64,000 nucleotides of DNA from Planctomycetota bacterium (GTDB lineage: Bacteria; Planctomycetota; Planctomycetia; Gemmatales; Gemmataceae), in assembly GCA_016873225.1 (NCBI GenBank), contig VGXS01000010.1:1-64000 (forward strand), given 5' to 3'. The notes under the pieces were generated by a model, which searched no databases, had not been told where the DNA came from, and saw only the letters and a list, made by a program, of their open reading frames with translations. Below, one piece after another: positions 16,356 to 26,422 of this stretch. How positions within the stretch are numbered: position 1 is the first letter of the stretch; each line of letters starts with the position of its first letter. The position numbers and the translations under genes were made by a program.

Positions 16356-17434
16356 GACGACACCTTCCGGATCTGGTAACGGACACTGGCTGGCACGGAA
16401 AGCCGGTCGATTTCAGCCTCGGCTTTCTCGATGAAAGGGTCAAACTGCGGAATCTCGCGCGCGTTGTTGCCTTGCTCATGCTTGCGAAAACCAAAAAGGT
16501 AAGTCTCATTCTGGGGACGCCAGCGATGAAAAAACTGCATGTTCTTGGCGACGATCTTCTCGCGCAGGCTCGCGGCCTGAGCCCATGGCGCCCCCTTCGA
16601 GACCATCACGCCTTCCTTCCATGCCGCGGCATCGGCCGACGCGACCGCCTCGCCGTCGATGAGGAGTTCGTGCGAACCCTGCCCGAGGCCCGTGGTCCGG
16701 ACAAGCCTTGGATTGCCGGGAGATGGAAGGAATTTGTCGATGGTTTCCTTGCCGTCATTTGCCAATTCGAGGGGAGTCGGCGTGGTTGAGGCAAGCCCTA
16801 GCGCCTTGGTGAAGGCCGCCGCCGTGGACCGGTATCCACCCGGAGTCATTTGCAGGCCGTTGGTGGTTTGTCCCGCTGGTGATCCTTCCCACAACTTTTC
16901 CAGTGAAACCACGGAGCATCCCTTTGAAGCCGCCAAGGACCGGATCTCGTCGGCAATCCTGGCCAACCGGCCATTCACGGCGCCCGGATCGGGAAGGGGC
17001 GACGGTCTGGATTCCACGGGCGGCGGGATGACCAGGACGAACCGGGCCTTCGATGGGGAGAGGGCATCAAGCAGCCGTTCGTAACGGGACCGGAATTCCT
17101 TGATGTCCAAAGATTCCGCAAAGGCCTCGTTTGTTCCGTACTGGAGCCAAATGACAGTCGGCTTCATCGCCATGGTTTGGGAAACGAGGGCCTTGAACCC
17201 TTCCGTCGGAGATCCGAATCCCGCCCTGGCTTCCCCCAGCAGGGTATCGCCGCTCCATCCGAGATTGCGGATGATGATCTTGCCGCCTGGAAAGGCGCGC
17301 GCGATTTCGAATTCCCAGTCTCCCGACCGGATTTCCTGTTCAACAAGGGTTCCTCCAAGCCAGGCGATCCGGTCGCCAGGAACCACGGGAGGCGAAAGTC
17401 CCGCCGCCACGGCGGCAAACATCAACGCGAGCAC
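16352..17434 (-). CDS. SGNH/GDSL-type hydrolase, secreted
   Basis: This is a 360-residue protein starting at GTG 17434, with GGAG 7 bases upstream and a hydrophobic signal segment (LALMFAAVAAGLSPP). SGNH motifs are present in part: block II/III-like NLGWSGDTLLGEARAGF and WLQYGTNEAF (GxN). An expected DxxH block is not obvious (LQMTPGGYRS occupies that place), so catalytic competence is uncertain. The family hydrolyses esters, typically acetyl groups on carbohydrates. In planctomycetes a degenerate SGNH protein next to a PVC-type heme-domain protein is a recurring pair. It lies between the DUF4175-like gene (14-base gap) and the PVC gene (4-base overlap). Confidence 0.78.
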   Translation of the reverse strand: MLALMFAAVAAGLSPPVVPGDRIAWLGGTLVEQEIRSGDWEFEIARAFPGGKIIIRNLGWSGDTLLGEARAGFGSPTEGFKALVSQTMAMKPTVIWLQYGTNEAFAESLDIKEFRSRYERLLDALSPSKARFVLVIPPPVESRPSPLPDPGAVNGRLARIADEIRSLAASKGCSVVSLEKLWEGSPAGQTTNGLQMTPGGYRSTAAAFTKALGLASTTPTPLELANDGKETIDKFLPSPGNPRLVRTTGLGQGSHELLIDGEAVASADAAAWKEGVMVSKGAPWAQAASLREKIVAKNMQFFHRWRPQNETYLFGFRKHEQGNNAREIPQFDPFIEKAEAEIDRLSVPASVRYQIRKVSS

Positions 17435-17448
17435 GGTGAACTCCGCTG

Positions 17449-20400
17449 TTACTTGGGATTGAGAAGATCTTCCAGCAACTTGTTGACCAGTTCCTTGCGA
17501 AACGCTTCCAAGCGGCGGGTCTGGCTTTCCTGCTCCCGCAGGATTCCCCTCAGCCTGGCCAGCTCGCTGTCGAAATCGGTGGCTCCACCCATCAGGTTGA
17601 GGGCCTCGTCGATGGCGGCCAGCAGTTCTGCCGATCGTCGCTTGCAGGTGCCGAGCGCCGCGATCCGGATGGATTCGTTGCCGCCGCCTTGCTTGCGGAA
17701 GTCTTCGACGGCGCCACGCACGCCGGGAACGGCTTCCTTGTGGATCTTCTCGATGGCCCTTGCGACCTTTTCCTTCTCATCCCTCACGGGGAATCCACAA
17801 AGGCCGGTTTGGCGCGTGAGCCTACGGAAATCCCTTTCGATCTCCTCGGCGTTGCGGCGGGCGTCATCCAGGACCCGGTCGATGAGGTCAGCCTGGTTGC
17901 GCTTGGGATCCAGCCGGTTGCCCGCCTCTCGTAGGTCGGAGGGAGTCGCGGAAACATCGAGCAGATAACGGATGGGAGTCCGCAATCCGAGATCGGGCGG
18001 CACCAGTTCGTTCCTGAGCTCAACAAGCCTTTCACGCAACTTCATCTCATCGGACTGGATCAATTCGAGCATCTCGTCGTCCGGTATGACGACAAGGATG
18101 AACGGTCCGGCGCGCGTTGAATGGGGAGCCGGGATGGCCGCTGAAAGGTCGAGGTCTTCCGCGTCCACCATCAACTCGACGAGGAACCGATTGCCACGCG
18201 AAACGGATCCTTCCGGGTCTGTGGCGATTCCCGCCATGGCCACGGGAAAATCAAGGCCAGGGGGAGACGATGGGGCATCGGGTTCCAGCGCGAATGCCCT
18301 CAGCGTTTCGGATGGGGGCAGGGAGTCGAGTTTCTTGGCGAACGGTTCGAGAACCCTCGAACGAGGCAGGGGAAGTCCCGAGCCACCTTGCTGGAAAGCC
18401 ATGGAAAACTGGACGGCGCCAGCAAGGTCGGAACGGGCGAACAAGGGAACGGCGGAAGCGAGCCTGAGGGCCTGGGGCGCCTTTCGGATTCCAGCCATCG
18501 CGGCGGCAAGGTTAAGGGCCGCCGGCAGCCTTGATGCTGGTTCCGGTGACAACATGCTGGCCAGGCGCCCGGCGAGAGACCCAGCGGCGCCGTCCCTGTC
18601 GATTTCCCGGACCGTCCATTCATGACGGATTCGGGCCAAGCCGTGATCGTCCCTGGCCGATCCCCTGAACGGTATGCGGGCCCTGGCTGTGACGAGATAA
18701 CCGGATTCGGTTTCGCGCAAATCCTCCACCGGCCGGCCTTCCAGCGTGGGTGCCTGGTCGGGTGATGGCCGCAGGACGAGCTTTCTTGAACCGTTGATTC
18801 CGTCGGCATCGGTGAACTTCAGGACCACGACCCTTTCCTCGCGAATCGGCGCAATTTCCAGAACGAAGGACGGCGCGCCATTGGAATTCCTGATGGAATG
18901 GGCAGGCAGGGTTCCGTTGGTTTCGACAAGGGTGGGGGCCGCACCGAAGGAACGGCCTTCCTGAATGGCCACCTCGATTGACAATCCGCTTCCCGAGGGA
19001 AACTCGATCACGCTAGCCTCGGCTCGGGGCATTAGGCGGTCGCCCGCCGGATAGGACTTGCGAAGGGAGGCCAGTTCATCAAGGGCGCTCGCGCGGGCTT
19101 GTCCGTCGAGGCGGGCGTTCACGCGTGAGTCAAGGTAAGCGGGCCGGTGCTCCGTCACATCCATCCGGGCCAGGACGGGGGCGGGCAGGACAATGAGTTC
19201 ATGTGGTCGTGTTTGGAAATTTCCGGCCCTGGCGATGATTTCCAGGCTTTCACCGGAATGCTGCACCGGCCTGAAGTAAAGCCCTGGTTCCCTGGAGTCG
19301 ATTCCCAATTCCTCAATCAATTGCCTGGAATGCTTGCCATCCTCGCGAGCCGATTTGTCGGTTTCAAGCCACTCCACGACCGCCGGCAGGTCCACCAGTC
19401 GGACCTGCCGCCTGTGAAGGAAGGAAACCGAGGCGCTTTCCATCGCTTGTGCGGCGGCCTTGATGCCCTCGTGGTCGGGAAACCTCCTGAAAAGCGAATC
19501 GATGGCCCCTGCGATTTCACCGGGTCTTGGCGCCATCGCGATTTCCGGTTCAGGGAGATGCCAATCCCATGGCGGGCCGATCCGGCCCAAGTCGAACAAG
19601 GTCGCGGGCCGCCAGCCATGATGGGCCGACTTGGAAAAATAAGCGACCGCCGCATCGAGTTGACCGGCGCTTAGTCCACACCCCTCAAGCCAGGCGCGGC
19701 ATGCCTCCAACTCCGTCCGCCCCGGCGAGCCGGCGACGAGAAGCCGGTGAGCCTCCACGCGGAACTGGTGGGAGGTGCCACGGCCAACCCGCAGTGGCGA
19801 GCCATCAGCGGGAAAATCAGCCAACCTCAGGAAAGCATCCCTGGGCCATGAAACATCCCTGCCCAAAAGGGTTCGCTCGGTCCAGAACCACAGGCTGTCG
19901 TGGTAACCGGCCATCCCGTCGCCCCAGGCGAAAACGGAGAGGCCCATCAGCGCGAGATATCCACCCACCGAGGCTCCCGCAGCCGTCACGGCTTGCCGGG
20001 TGGGCCGGCCCTCGTCGAAAACCCGCTCGACCGGCAAGGTGCCGACAAGCCTTGCGGCCTCGGACCTAGTGGCCTCGATCATGGCCACCGACATGCCGGA
20101 GATTGCTGGGGCGCCGGCCCCGCGAAGTTCAATGGTGGTGATCAGCCTGCCTCCCAGGTCTTTGCCAAATCGCCTTTCGAGTGCCAGGGCCATGTCCGAG
20201 TCGGAAAAACCTGAGAGCAGCAGCGGGATTCGTCCAACCATGAAGGTGATTGCCGCGCACAAGACTGCCAAAGGCTGTCCCCATCGCGCCCATCCGGGAA
20301 GGTGTTCCGCAAGGTCGAAGGACAACAGTTCAAATAAGCCGCGGTCGAGGATGTAGCTTGCGGCCATCCAGAGGGCCGTCCACACAGCCAACCTTGCGAC

Positions 20401-20484
20401 CGTATCAACCAGCAGACGGTTCTTGAGGCCCGAGCGTACCTTCGAGAGCGCGTCCGGAATCGCATCATGAGGCGCGGGGTTCAC
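17449..20484 (-). CDS. Large DUF4175-like membrane-anchored protein of the MoxR unit
   Basis: This is a 1011-residue protein. I chose GTG 20484 because GAGGAGG lies 8 bases upstream; the frame is open further upstream but overlaps the preceding gene. Two hydrophobic segments near the N-terminus (LLVDTVARLAVWTALWMAAS and GQPLAVLCAAITFMVGRIPL) are followed by a long soluble part containing FSDSDMALALERRFGKDLGG. Its C-terminal 200 residues are charged, helical and probably coiled coil (DRVLDDARRNAEEIERDFRR; LARLRGILREQESQTRRLEA). Proteins of this layout accompany MoxR/DUF58/BatA genes in planctomycetes. The DUF4175 label is by resemblance only and the function is unknown. It begins 13 bases after the vWA gene. 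Confidence 0.6.
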   Translation of the reverse strand: MNPAPHDAIPDALSKVRSGLKNRLLVDTVARLAVWTALWMAASYILDRGLFELLSFDLAEHLPGWARWGQPLAVLCAAITFMVGRIPLLLSGFSDSDMALALERRFGKDLGGRLITTIELRGAGAPAISGMSVAMIEATRSEAARLVGTLPVERVFDEGRPTRQAVTAAGASVGGYLALMGLSVFAWGDGMAGYHDSLWFWTERTLLGRDVSWPRDAFLRLADFPADGSPLRVGRGTSHQFRVEAHRLLVAGSPGRTELEACRAWLEGCGLSAGQLDAAVAYFSKSAHHGWRPATLFDLGRIGPPWDWHLPEPEIAMAPRPGEIAGAIDSLFRRFPDHEGIKAAAQAMESASVSFLHRRQVRLVDLPAVVEWLETDKSAREDGKHSRQLIEELGIDSREPGLYFRPVQHSGESLEIIARAGNFQTRPHELIVLPAPVLARMDVTEHRPAYLDSRVNARLDGQARASALDELASLRKSYPAGDRLMPRAEASVIEFPSGSGLSIEVAIQEGRSFGAAPTLVETNGTLPAHSIRNSNGAPSFVLEIAPIREERVVVLKFTDADGINGSRKLVLRPSPDQAPTLEGRPVEDLRETESGYLVTARARIPFRGSARDDHGLARIRHEWTVREIDRDGAAGSLAGRLASMLSPEPASRLPAALNLAAAMAGIRKAPQALRLASAVPLFARSDLAGAVQFSMAFQQGGSGLPLPRSRVLEPFAKKLDSLPPSETLRAFALEPDAPSSPPGLDFPVAMAGIATDPEGSVSRGNRFLVELMVDAEDLDLSAAIPAPHSTRAGPFILVVIPDDEMLELIQSDEMKLRERLVELRNELVPPDLGLRTPIRYLLDVSATPSDLREAGNRLDPKRNQADLIDRVLDDARRNAEEIERDFRRLTRQTGLCGFPVRDEKEKVARAIEKIHKEAVPGVRGAVEDFRKQGGGNESIRIAALGTCKRRSAELLAAIDEALNLMGGATDFDSELARLRGILREQESQTRRLEAFRKELVNKLLEDLLNPK

Positions 20485-20497
20485 GATCGAAGCCTCC

Positions 20498-23400
20498 TCA
20501 TGCCAGGCGCGCGAGCTTGCGCAGCGACCATTCAAGGCCGAGCAGGCCGACGATCGCCGCCAGCAGATAGGGGATCATGAGAGGCCTGTCGGACATCCAG
20601 GTTGATGAAGCCAGCACGAGGCCGCGATCCCACAAATCCTCGGCCCTGTTGGCTCCGGGAAGTTTCCGGATTTCCTCCCTTTTTTCAGGACGGAAGCATG
20701 AGGGCACGGCCTCCGCCCGTGAAAGAGGGAAGACCAGCTTGCGGTCATCACCCCGCTCCGGTCCGGGAAGCAGGGCTGCCGCCAAGCCATCCAGCGAGGC
20801 TGAGGTCATCCGTTCCCGCACGGTGGAAACGGTGGATGCCAGCTTCCGCCATGATTCGGGGTCGGGACGCGGGTCCCGGCTTTCCGGGTCGGGAGGCGAA
20901 TCGACAATCACGAACTGGCCCGTCGAACGATCCTTCGTGGAGGGAACCTCGACAACGGCCTCGTAGGCTCCCGGCTTGCCCAGGGGAACAGATCCCCTGA
21001 AAAGGCCTTTGCGCCCGGGAATCGGTTCGAGCGGGATTATCGACTGGTAGTCCGAGGGACTGATGCCGTCGGGTGCCGTCAGGGCCACCCTTGGCCCATC
21101 GGATCGGCCCGGAACCACTGTCAGTGGTTGGCCCGCCCGATCCTCGATCTTCACCTCGAATTCCACCGGCCTGTCGGAGCGGTAAGGATTTCTCCAGTAG
21201 GGGATGATCCGTGTTTTGCCACCGCTGGCCGACCAGCGGACAAGCTTTGTCCAGAATCGTTCGTGGAACGCCTCCAGGTACATGCGGAGGCGCCAGGTTT
21301 CATCGGACCCAAGCCAGACCACCCGCCTTCCGGACGCCGGTGCCGTCACCACCAGCCATGGCTGTTTCTTTCCCGAACGGAGGGCCGCCCGGGGGTCGCC
21401 GAATCTTCCCACGACCAGCGCGCCCCTCTTTTCTTCCTCGACCGGGTAATAGCTGAAGAATCCCTTGGGTGTGCTTCCCTCGAAGAAGTCGATCCAATCA
21501 CGCTCGACGCCGCGTGATGGGTCGTCGGAGAGGCGAAGAAAGTCCAACTCTGGGCTTGCCGCGTCAAAGACCAAAGGCCAAGGCGAGTCCGTGGTTCTTT
21601 CGGCCGCCTCGATGCGGCTGTCCTTGGGGCGGACGGGCAGGAGATCGAGAATCGGGCGAAGTTTTTCCTGGTCGGTGCCGGGGCGCGCGAGCGTGAGCAT
21701 GTTCACGGGCCCCGCGACGACAACGAGTCCCCCGCCGTTGTCGACCCACTGTCTCAGGTTGGCCAGTTGGGAACCATCAAATTGGTTCCAGTCAGGGTCG
21801 AACATCACGATGGAATCGAAGCTGGCGAGATCGGTCGGGTCGTCGCGGGTTTCATCCGCAGCGGGGGTGAATCGCGCGGGGAAATTCTCGAGCAATCGTT
21901 CCTTCGGGACATCCTGGACGATGTTGGCCCGGCGGGTCGACGCGCCCGGAGGCAACTGCAGGAGAATGCTCAGCAGAGCGCGTTTCTTTTCGGTTTCACG
22001 GGAGAACAGGGTGCGAAGGAACTGGTATTCCCTGCCGGCGGCGCCAGCCACGAAGAGCAGCCTCAGCGGCCTCCTGATCACCTTGAGCCGGGCCGGGCCG
22101 CGGGTGACCCATTCTGGCGCCGGTTCGCCCGCCGGCTTTTTCAGCCTGGCCACGATCCGGAGTTCGGAATCCCCTGTTTCCATGATTTCCCAACGCTTGT
22201 TTTTCATCGCTTCCTCGGCACCCGCGGCCCGGCCAAGGGTGTCGGCGTCGATGATGAAACCGACTTCCACGCGGGGAGGATTGCTGTCGTCAAACCGCGC
22301 CGGGTCGCCCTTGTGAGGAACGGTTACCTTCCTGCCCAGCGATACTTTCTCGCGCGGTTTGTCGCTTTCGTTTGTCTGGCGCGGAACCCCCTTTTCCACG
22401 GGGGGCGGTGGCTCCTCAAGGATGATGTCGAGTGGTTCCTCGACGCCATCGGCGCGCCTGCGGACGCGTGTCACCTCGAGGACGGAGTCCGCCGGGTTGA
22501 TCGCCTCACCCGCCCGGTTGGCGCCCGTGGCCTCGAAGGCCACCCTGAACCTGTCCTCGGGCTCGACGCGCGGCGGCACCCGGATGTCAACGATGTCGGT
22601 GCGGGTAAGCCGGGCGCCGGTATCCTCGCCGACCCCCACCACCATCACGGGAACTCCGCGGGCTCGCGCCGCGGCCGCGGCTCTTTCCGCGCCCCCCGTC
22701 GATTCTTCCGTTGACCTGCCATCGGTCACGATGATCAATCCCTGGATCATCGGATCATCTTCCCGTTCCAGCAGCCGTGAAATGGCATCGGCGGGATTGG
22801 TTCCATTGAATTCCTCGGCCGCCAGTCGGGCCTTGCCGTCCTTGGCCAGCCCGGCAAGCCAGTCCCTGCCGGAATCATCCCATTCGGGCGGATTGACTCC
22901 CTCGCTCCCCGGTTTCAGCCAAACGCTCCACAGGGAGGAGTGGGGCGGCCTCGCGGGTGCCGCGGCCACGGTGGCTTCGTCCGGCTTCGTGGTGCTTGGT
23001 GATACGGGGCGACCCGTCAATCGGGCCTCTTCCATCGCAAGGCGGATCTCTTCCTTTTTGCGCCGGTCGGCTTCAATACGAGCGATTTCCTCGAGCGAAC
23101 GCACCCCTTCGGAATCAAGCCTCAGTCCTTTCTCGTCGAGAAACCGGCCAAAACGGTAAAGGTCGAGCTTTCCATTGTTCACCAGGGGGGCAAGCCATCG
23201 TCCCTTGTTTTCAAGCAGGGCCAAAACCTTGTCCTGGCGCGTCGGGGAACCTGGCGGTCCATCGCTTCGCTTGGTCATGGAACCGGAGGCGTCGAACAGC
23301 ACGAGAATCCTTCCCTCGAGTTGCCTTGTTTCGGTCCTGATGATCGACTCTTCCCAGGCGGGCAGCAGGAACGCCCATGCCAGCAAGCCATAGACGAGAC

Positions 23401-23623
23401 ATCGCAAGGTTCCCAGGGCTGAGGCCGCCAGGCTTCCAATGGCACCAGCCTCTCGTCGGTAAAACAGGATGACCACCACCAGGCCGGCCAGTAACGCCAA
23501 TGCCGTCACCGGCCACCAGGCCCATGCCGGCGCGGGTTCACCCGGCCATGGAAATGGAAAGTCCTCGGGCCTGCGGAACAGCATCCGCTGCTGGAGTTCC
23601 ACGCTGACGCGTGATTCGTTCAT
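20498..23623 (-). CDS. Membrane protein with vWA domain and glutamine-amidotransferase-like fold
   Basis: This is a 1041-residue protein. ATG 23623 overlaps the BatA stop as ATGA, which fixes the start. Three N-terminal hydrophobic segments (VTALALLAGLVVVILFYRRE; LRCLVYGLLAWAFLLPAWEE) precede a vWA domain with an intact MIDAS start ILVLFDASGSMTKR and the strand IIVTDGRSTEEST. A class I GATase-like Rossmann region follows (LRLLFVAGAAGREYQFLRTL; VDNGGGLVVVAGPVNML), with no catalytic triad recognisable, so it is probably structural. One C-terminal helix (LLAAIVGLLGLEWSLRKLAR) re-enters the membrane. vWA proteins are typical clients or partners of MoxR ATPases. Confidence 0.78.
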   Translation of the reverse strand: MNESRVSVELQQRMLFRRPEDFPFPWPGEPAPAWAWWPVTALALLAGLVVVILFYRREAGAIGSLAASALGTLRCLVYGLLAWAFLLPAWEESIIRTETRQLEGRILVLFDASGSMTKRSDGPPGSPTRQDKVLALLENKGRWLAPLVNNGKLDLYRFGRFLDEKGLRLDSEGVRSLEEIARIEADRRKKEEIRLAMEEARLTGRPVSPSTTKPDEATVAAAPARPPHSSLWSVWLKPGSEGVNPPEWDDSGRDWLAGLAKDGKARLAAEEFNGTNPADAISRLLEREDDPMIQGLIIVTDGRSTEESTGGAERAAAAARARGVPVMVVGVGEDTGARLTRTDIVDIRVPPRVEPEDRFRVAFEATGANRAGEAINPADSVLEVTRVRRRADGVEEPLDIILEEPPPPVEKGVPRQTNESDKPREKVSLGRKVTVPHKGDPARFDDSNPPRVEVGFIIDADTLGRAAGAEEAMKNKRWEIMETGDSELRIVARLKKPAGEPAPEWVTRGPARLKVIRRPLRLLFVAGAAGREYQFLRTLFSRETEKKRALLSILLQLPPGASTRRANIVQDVPKERLLENFPARFTPAADETRDDPTDLASFDSIVMFDPDWNQFDGSQLANLRQWVDNGGGLVVVAGPVNMLTLARPGTDQEKLRPILDLLPVRPKDSRIEAAERTTDSPWPLVFDAASPELDFLRLSDDPSRGVERDWIDFFEGSTPKGFFSYYPVEEEKRGALVVGRFGDPRAALRSGKKQPWLVVTAPASGRRVVWLGSDETWRLRMYLEAFHERFWTKLVRWSASGGKTRIIPYWRNPYRSDRPVEFEVKIEDRAGQPLTVVPGRSDGPRVALTAPDGISPSDYQSIIPLEPIPGRKGLFRGSVPLGKPGAYEAVVEVPSTKDRSTGQFVIVDSPPDPESRDPRPDPESWRKLASTVSTVRERMTSASLDGLAAALLPGPERGDDRKLVFPLSRAEAVPSCFRPEKREEIRKLPGANRAEDLWDRGLVLASSTWMSDRPLMIPYLLAAIVGLLGLEWSLRKLARLA

Positions 23624-26406
23624 CGGCGGCCTCCGCCGGGGGGTGAGGCATCGGACTTTCGCAGGTGGCTTACCCTGAGCGCCATCGCCTGTTCGCCCAC
23701 CAGCACCAGGAGGATGGCCAGGAAAATCCACGGGGTTTCGGAAGCGTCGATCGGCTTCCGGCCCGCCATCTCGCTTGCCGATTCGAATCGTTCACCCGGA
23801 GATGCGAGACGGATACCCTTGCCTTGTTGCTCCTCGGTGCCGGTGATCATGGCGGATGGGGCGCGCCTCAGGTCGCTTTCCGCCGTGTCGACATTCACGG
23901 CGATGCCGCGGTGCTCAACCAGCGCCCCCTCGGCCATTCTCCTCCCCTTGGGATAAAGGGTGGCGGAATAGTAGCCGGGCGACGATTGAGCGGGCAGGAC
24001 CAGTTCGGCCGGAAGGGATTCATCCATCTCCTGAACCACCCTCGCGACAACGGACTCTGGCTTGGGGGGAACTCCCTTCGCCGGCCCCGCCTGCGCGAGA
24101 AATGTCGCCGCGACCTCCGGATCAACGCGGTCCCTTGGAAGCGGTATCTTGACTGGAAGAAGGGGCCGGGCCTCGATGCCCTGGCCTCCCGCGCGCAGAA
24201 GGTCGATGAGGCTGTCCTGGATCAGGATCGGGTAGGTTGCCGACAGGAATCCATTGGCCCATTCGTTCCACCCGATGTTCGGCTCACCGGGTGCCGGCGG
24301 CTTGGAGAGTTGGGGGCCGGCCGAGGTGAGAAACGCGGTGACTCGCCCGGCTCCCCGGTTCCTCGACACCAGAAGCGGAGCCCCTTCCTGAATTTCCCTG
24401 ACAAGATCCGCAAGCTCCGAGGCGCGCGTGGCAAGGGCGGGTGTTTCCCAAGCCTGCCTGAGCGGGCTCGACGCGGCGGGTTGCCCGAGGTCGAGGAACG
24501 ACTCCAGGGCCGCGACCACCTCGAACTGGGATCCAGCGGCGAGCCTGCCGCGCAGGTTCGCCGACCGACGCGCAAGCTCGGCCAGCGCCTTGCCCGCCTC
24601 CGGCCGCGTGTAAGGATCGGCCTGCAGGTCGACGGCCTTGAGAATCCGCTGTCTCAGGTCGTCGCGGCGGACCGCGTTGGACCATGACCGCGCCGGAAGG
24701 GCCAATACCCTTTCAGCTCCTTGCCGCCACGATCCGTCCGTGGCGGGCGGCCAGTGTCGTTCAATTCGAAGGAAACGGAAAACCTGCCGGAAAGAGGCCA
24801 ATCCCGTGACAACCGGATGTTCCGGGTCGGGCAGCACGATCTTCGGGGAGTCATCCTTGCGATAGTCTTCGCGCTGCTGGTCGGACCAGGCGGGGGATGG
24901 CTGGGAGGCCAGTGGCAGCGGGAAAAGACCCGCCAACGAGTACAACCTGTTGGCGAAGGCGGGGTCGGTCCGGTCGCCGGTGAACCAGGCCAGGCCTCCC
25001 CCTTCGCGAACGAAGTTGTCAAGCCGGGCCACCTCGGGGTCGGGCAGGTCGGTGACATTGAGCATGGCGATCATCGGGTAGGCGCCGATGTCCGTCGCCG
25101 GCAATTCGCGGGGGTCGCGGAATTCCGCGTCAAACAACTGGGGATTCAGCGCGGCGCCAAGGTGAAGGGCATCGGAGCCAAGGGAGCCATCGGTCCTTCC
25201 CGATGAGGATCCGTCGATGACAAGCAGCGGAAAGCGGGAACGAACCGGCAGCACGAGGTCTCTCGTGTCGTCGGCCGCCAAGCCGGTCCTGCCCGAGTCT
25301 TCCACCGTCACCCGCACCGACATGAGTACGGGATCGGCCCTTCGAATGGCGTCCCTCCGCGCGGGGTCGGGATTGGGCGTTCCGGGAACCTGTGGCGCGC
25401 CGGCGGGACGGGAAGGAACGACCCGGAACGGCACGGATGTCACTTTCCCGGGGGGAAGCGAATCGATCAGTGCCGAGGCACCGGAATCCCGGGCGCCGTT
25501 GACAAGCACCGACAACCCCGAGCGCCGGGGGTCCCGACCCAGGTTGGCCACCATCGCCGTGACCGTGACAGGTTGCCCCTCGAGCACCGAACGGGTTTCA
25601 GGGACCAGTCCCAAGAGGGCGAGATTTCCATGGGCTTGGGGTTCCGGGGTGCCGGTTCGGGAGGGACTCGCGCAATCAAGAAGACGGATCTCGCCGTTTT
25701 GCGAGGTGAACCTTTGGCATTCCGCGGCCATTTGTCCATCGGCCCAGTCGTTGGCCCGCAGGTCGGAATGAAGGTGCACTGTCCTGCGGATCCTCCCTTT
25801 GTCGGCAAGGGCCAGCGACGAGTCGATCGCGGCCTTGAGAGGAGCGGCCATCGCGATGCGCGCGGGCTTGGCGGAAACCTTCGCGAGAGCGGAGGCAAGG
25901 GCCTGTGCCGACCCATCGCCCACCTGCTCGTCAAAGACCGGATTATCGGGATCCGAAGCCAGCCTCACCCGCAGGTTCGCTGGAATGCGTCCCTTGGCGA
26001 GTTCTCCCGCGAGCCTCACAACCTCGTCACGGGCGGCCTGGAATGACTCGCGTTCCTCACCCTGGGAAGGCTCCCGGTCCGACATGCTCATGCTGTCGTC
26101 GAGCAAGACATCGTGGGCCAGAAGGTCCACGGGCGGCGCCGGTGGTTCACCGCTGACCAACCAGCGGGAAAGGAGCAATCCGGCAAGCAGCATCAGCGCC
26201 ACGCGCAGCAACAGGAGGATCAGTTGCTCGAGGATCATCCTCCTGCGCATCTTCTTCTGGGCCGCCAGCAGGAACTCCATGGCCGCCCAGCGGACGCGAC
26301 GGAACTGCATCCTGTTGATCAGGTGGATGATGACCGGAACGGAAACGGCCAAGCCGCCGGCGAGGAGCGCCCATGGGTTCAGGAACAAGCCAAGCAGTCC
26401 TTCCAT
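23620..26406 (-). CDS. BatA-type (aerotolerance regulator N-terminal) membrane protein with vWA-like region
   Basis: This is a 928-residue protein that begins with the BatA N-terminal module: FLNPWALLAGGLAVSVPVII, HLINRMQFRRVRWAAMEFLL and the second helix LILLLLRVALMLLAGLLLSR. A vWA-like domain follows (VLLDDSMSMSDREP, MIDAS DxSxS), then GATase-like and Ig-like regions, and a C-terminal helix (WIFLAILLVLVGEQAMALRV). It is much longer than the classical BatA of Bacteroides. It probably forms an inner-membrane complex with the neighbouring DUF58 and vWA proteins under MoxR control. It starts 16 bases after the DUF58 stop and overlaps the next gene by 4 bases. Confidence 0.85.
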   Translation of the reverse strand: MEGLLGLFLNPWALLAGGLAVSVPVIIHLINRMQFRRVRWAAMEFLLAAQKKMRRRMILEQLILLLLRVALMLLAGLLLSRWLVSGEPPAPPVDLLAHDVLLDDSMSMSDREPSQGEERESFQAARDEVVRLAGELAKGRIPANLRVRLASDPDNPVFDEQVGDGSAQALASALAKVSAKPARIAMAAPLKAAIDSSLALADKGRIRRTVHLHSDLRANDWADGQMAAECQRFTSQNGEIRLLDCASPSRTGTPEPQAHGNLALLGLVPETRSVLEGQPVTVTAMVANLGRDPRRSGLSVLVNGARDSGASALIDSLPPGKVTSVPFRVVPSRPAGAPQVPGTPNPDPARRDAIRRADPVLMSVRVTVEDSGRTGLAADDTRDLVLPVRSRFPLLVIDGSSSGRTDGSLGSDALHLGAALNPQLFDAEFRDPRELPATDIGAYPMIAMLNVTDLPDPEVARLDNFVREGGGLAWFTGDRTDPAFANRLYSLAGLFPLPLASQPSPAWSDQQREDYRKDDSPKIVLPDPEHPVVTGLASFRQVFRFLRIERHWPPATDGSWRQGAERVLALPARSWSNAVRRDDLRQRILKAVDLQADPYTRPEAGKALAELARRSANLRGRLAAGSQFEVVAALESFLDLGQPAASSPLRQAWETPALATRASELADLVREIQEGAPLLVSRNRGAGRVTAFLTSAGPQLSKPPAPGEPNIGWNEWANGFLSATYPILIQDSLIDLLRAGGQGIEARPLLPVKIPLPRDRVDPEVAATFLAQAGPAKGVPPKPESVVARVVQEMDESLPAELVLPAQSSPGYYSATLYPKGRRMAEGALVEHRGIAVNVDTAESDLRRAPSAMITGTEEQQGKGIRLASPGERFESASEMAGRKPIDASETPWIFLAILLVLVGEQAMALRVSHLRKSDASPPGGGRR

Positions 26407-26422
26407 CTCCAGGGGGGTCCTT

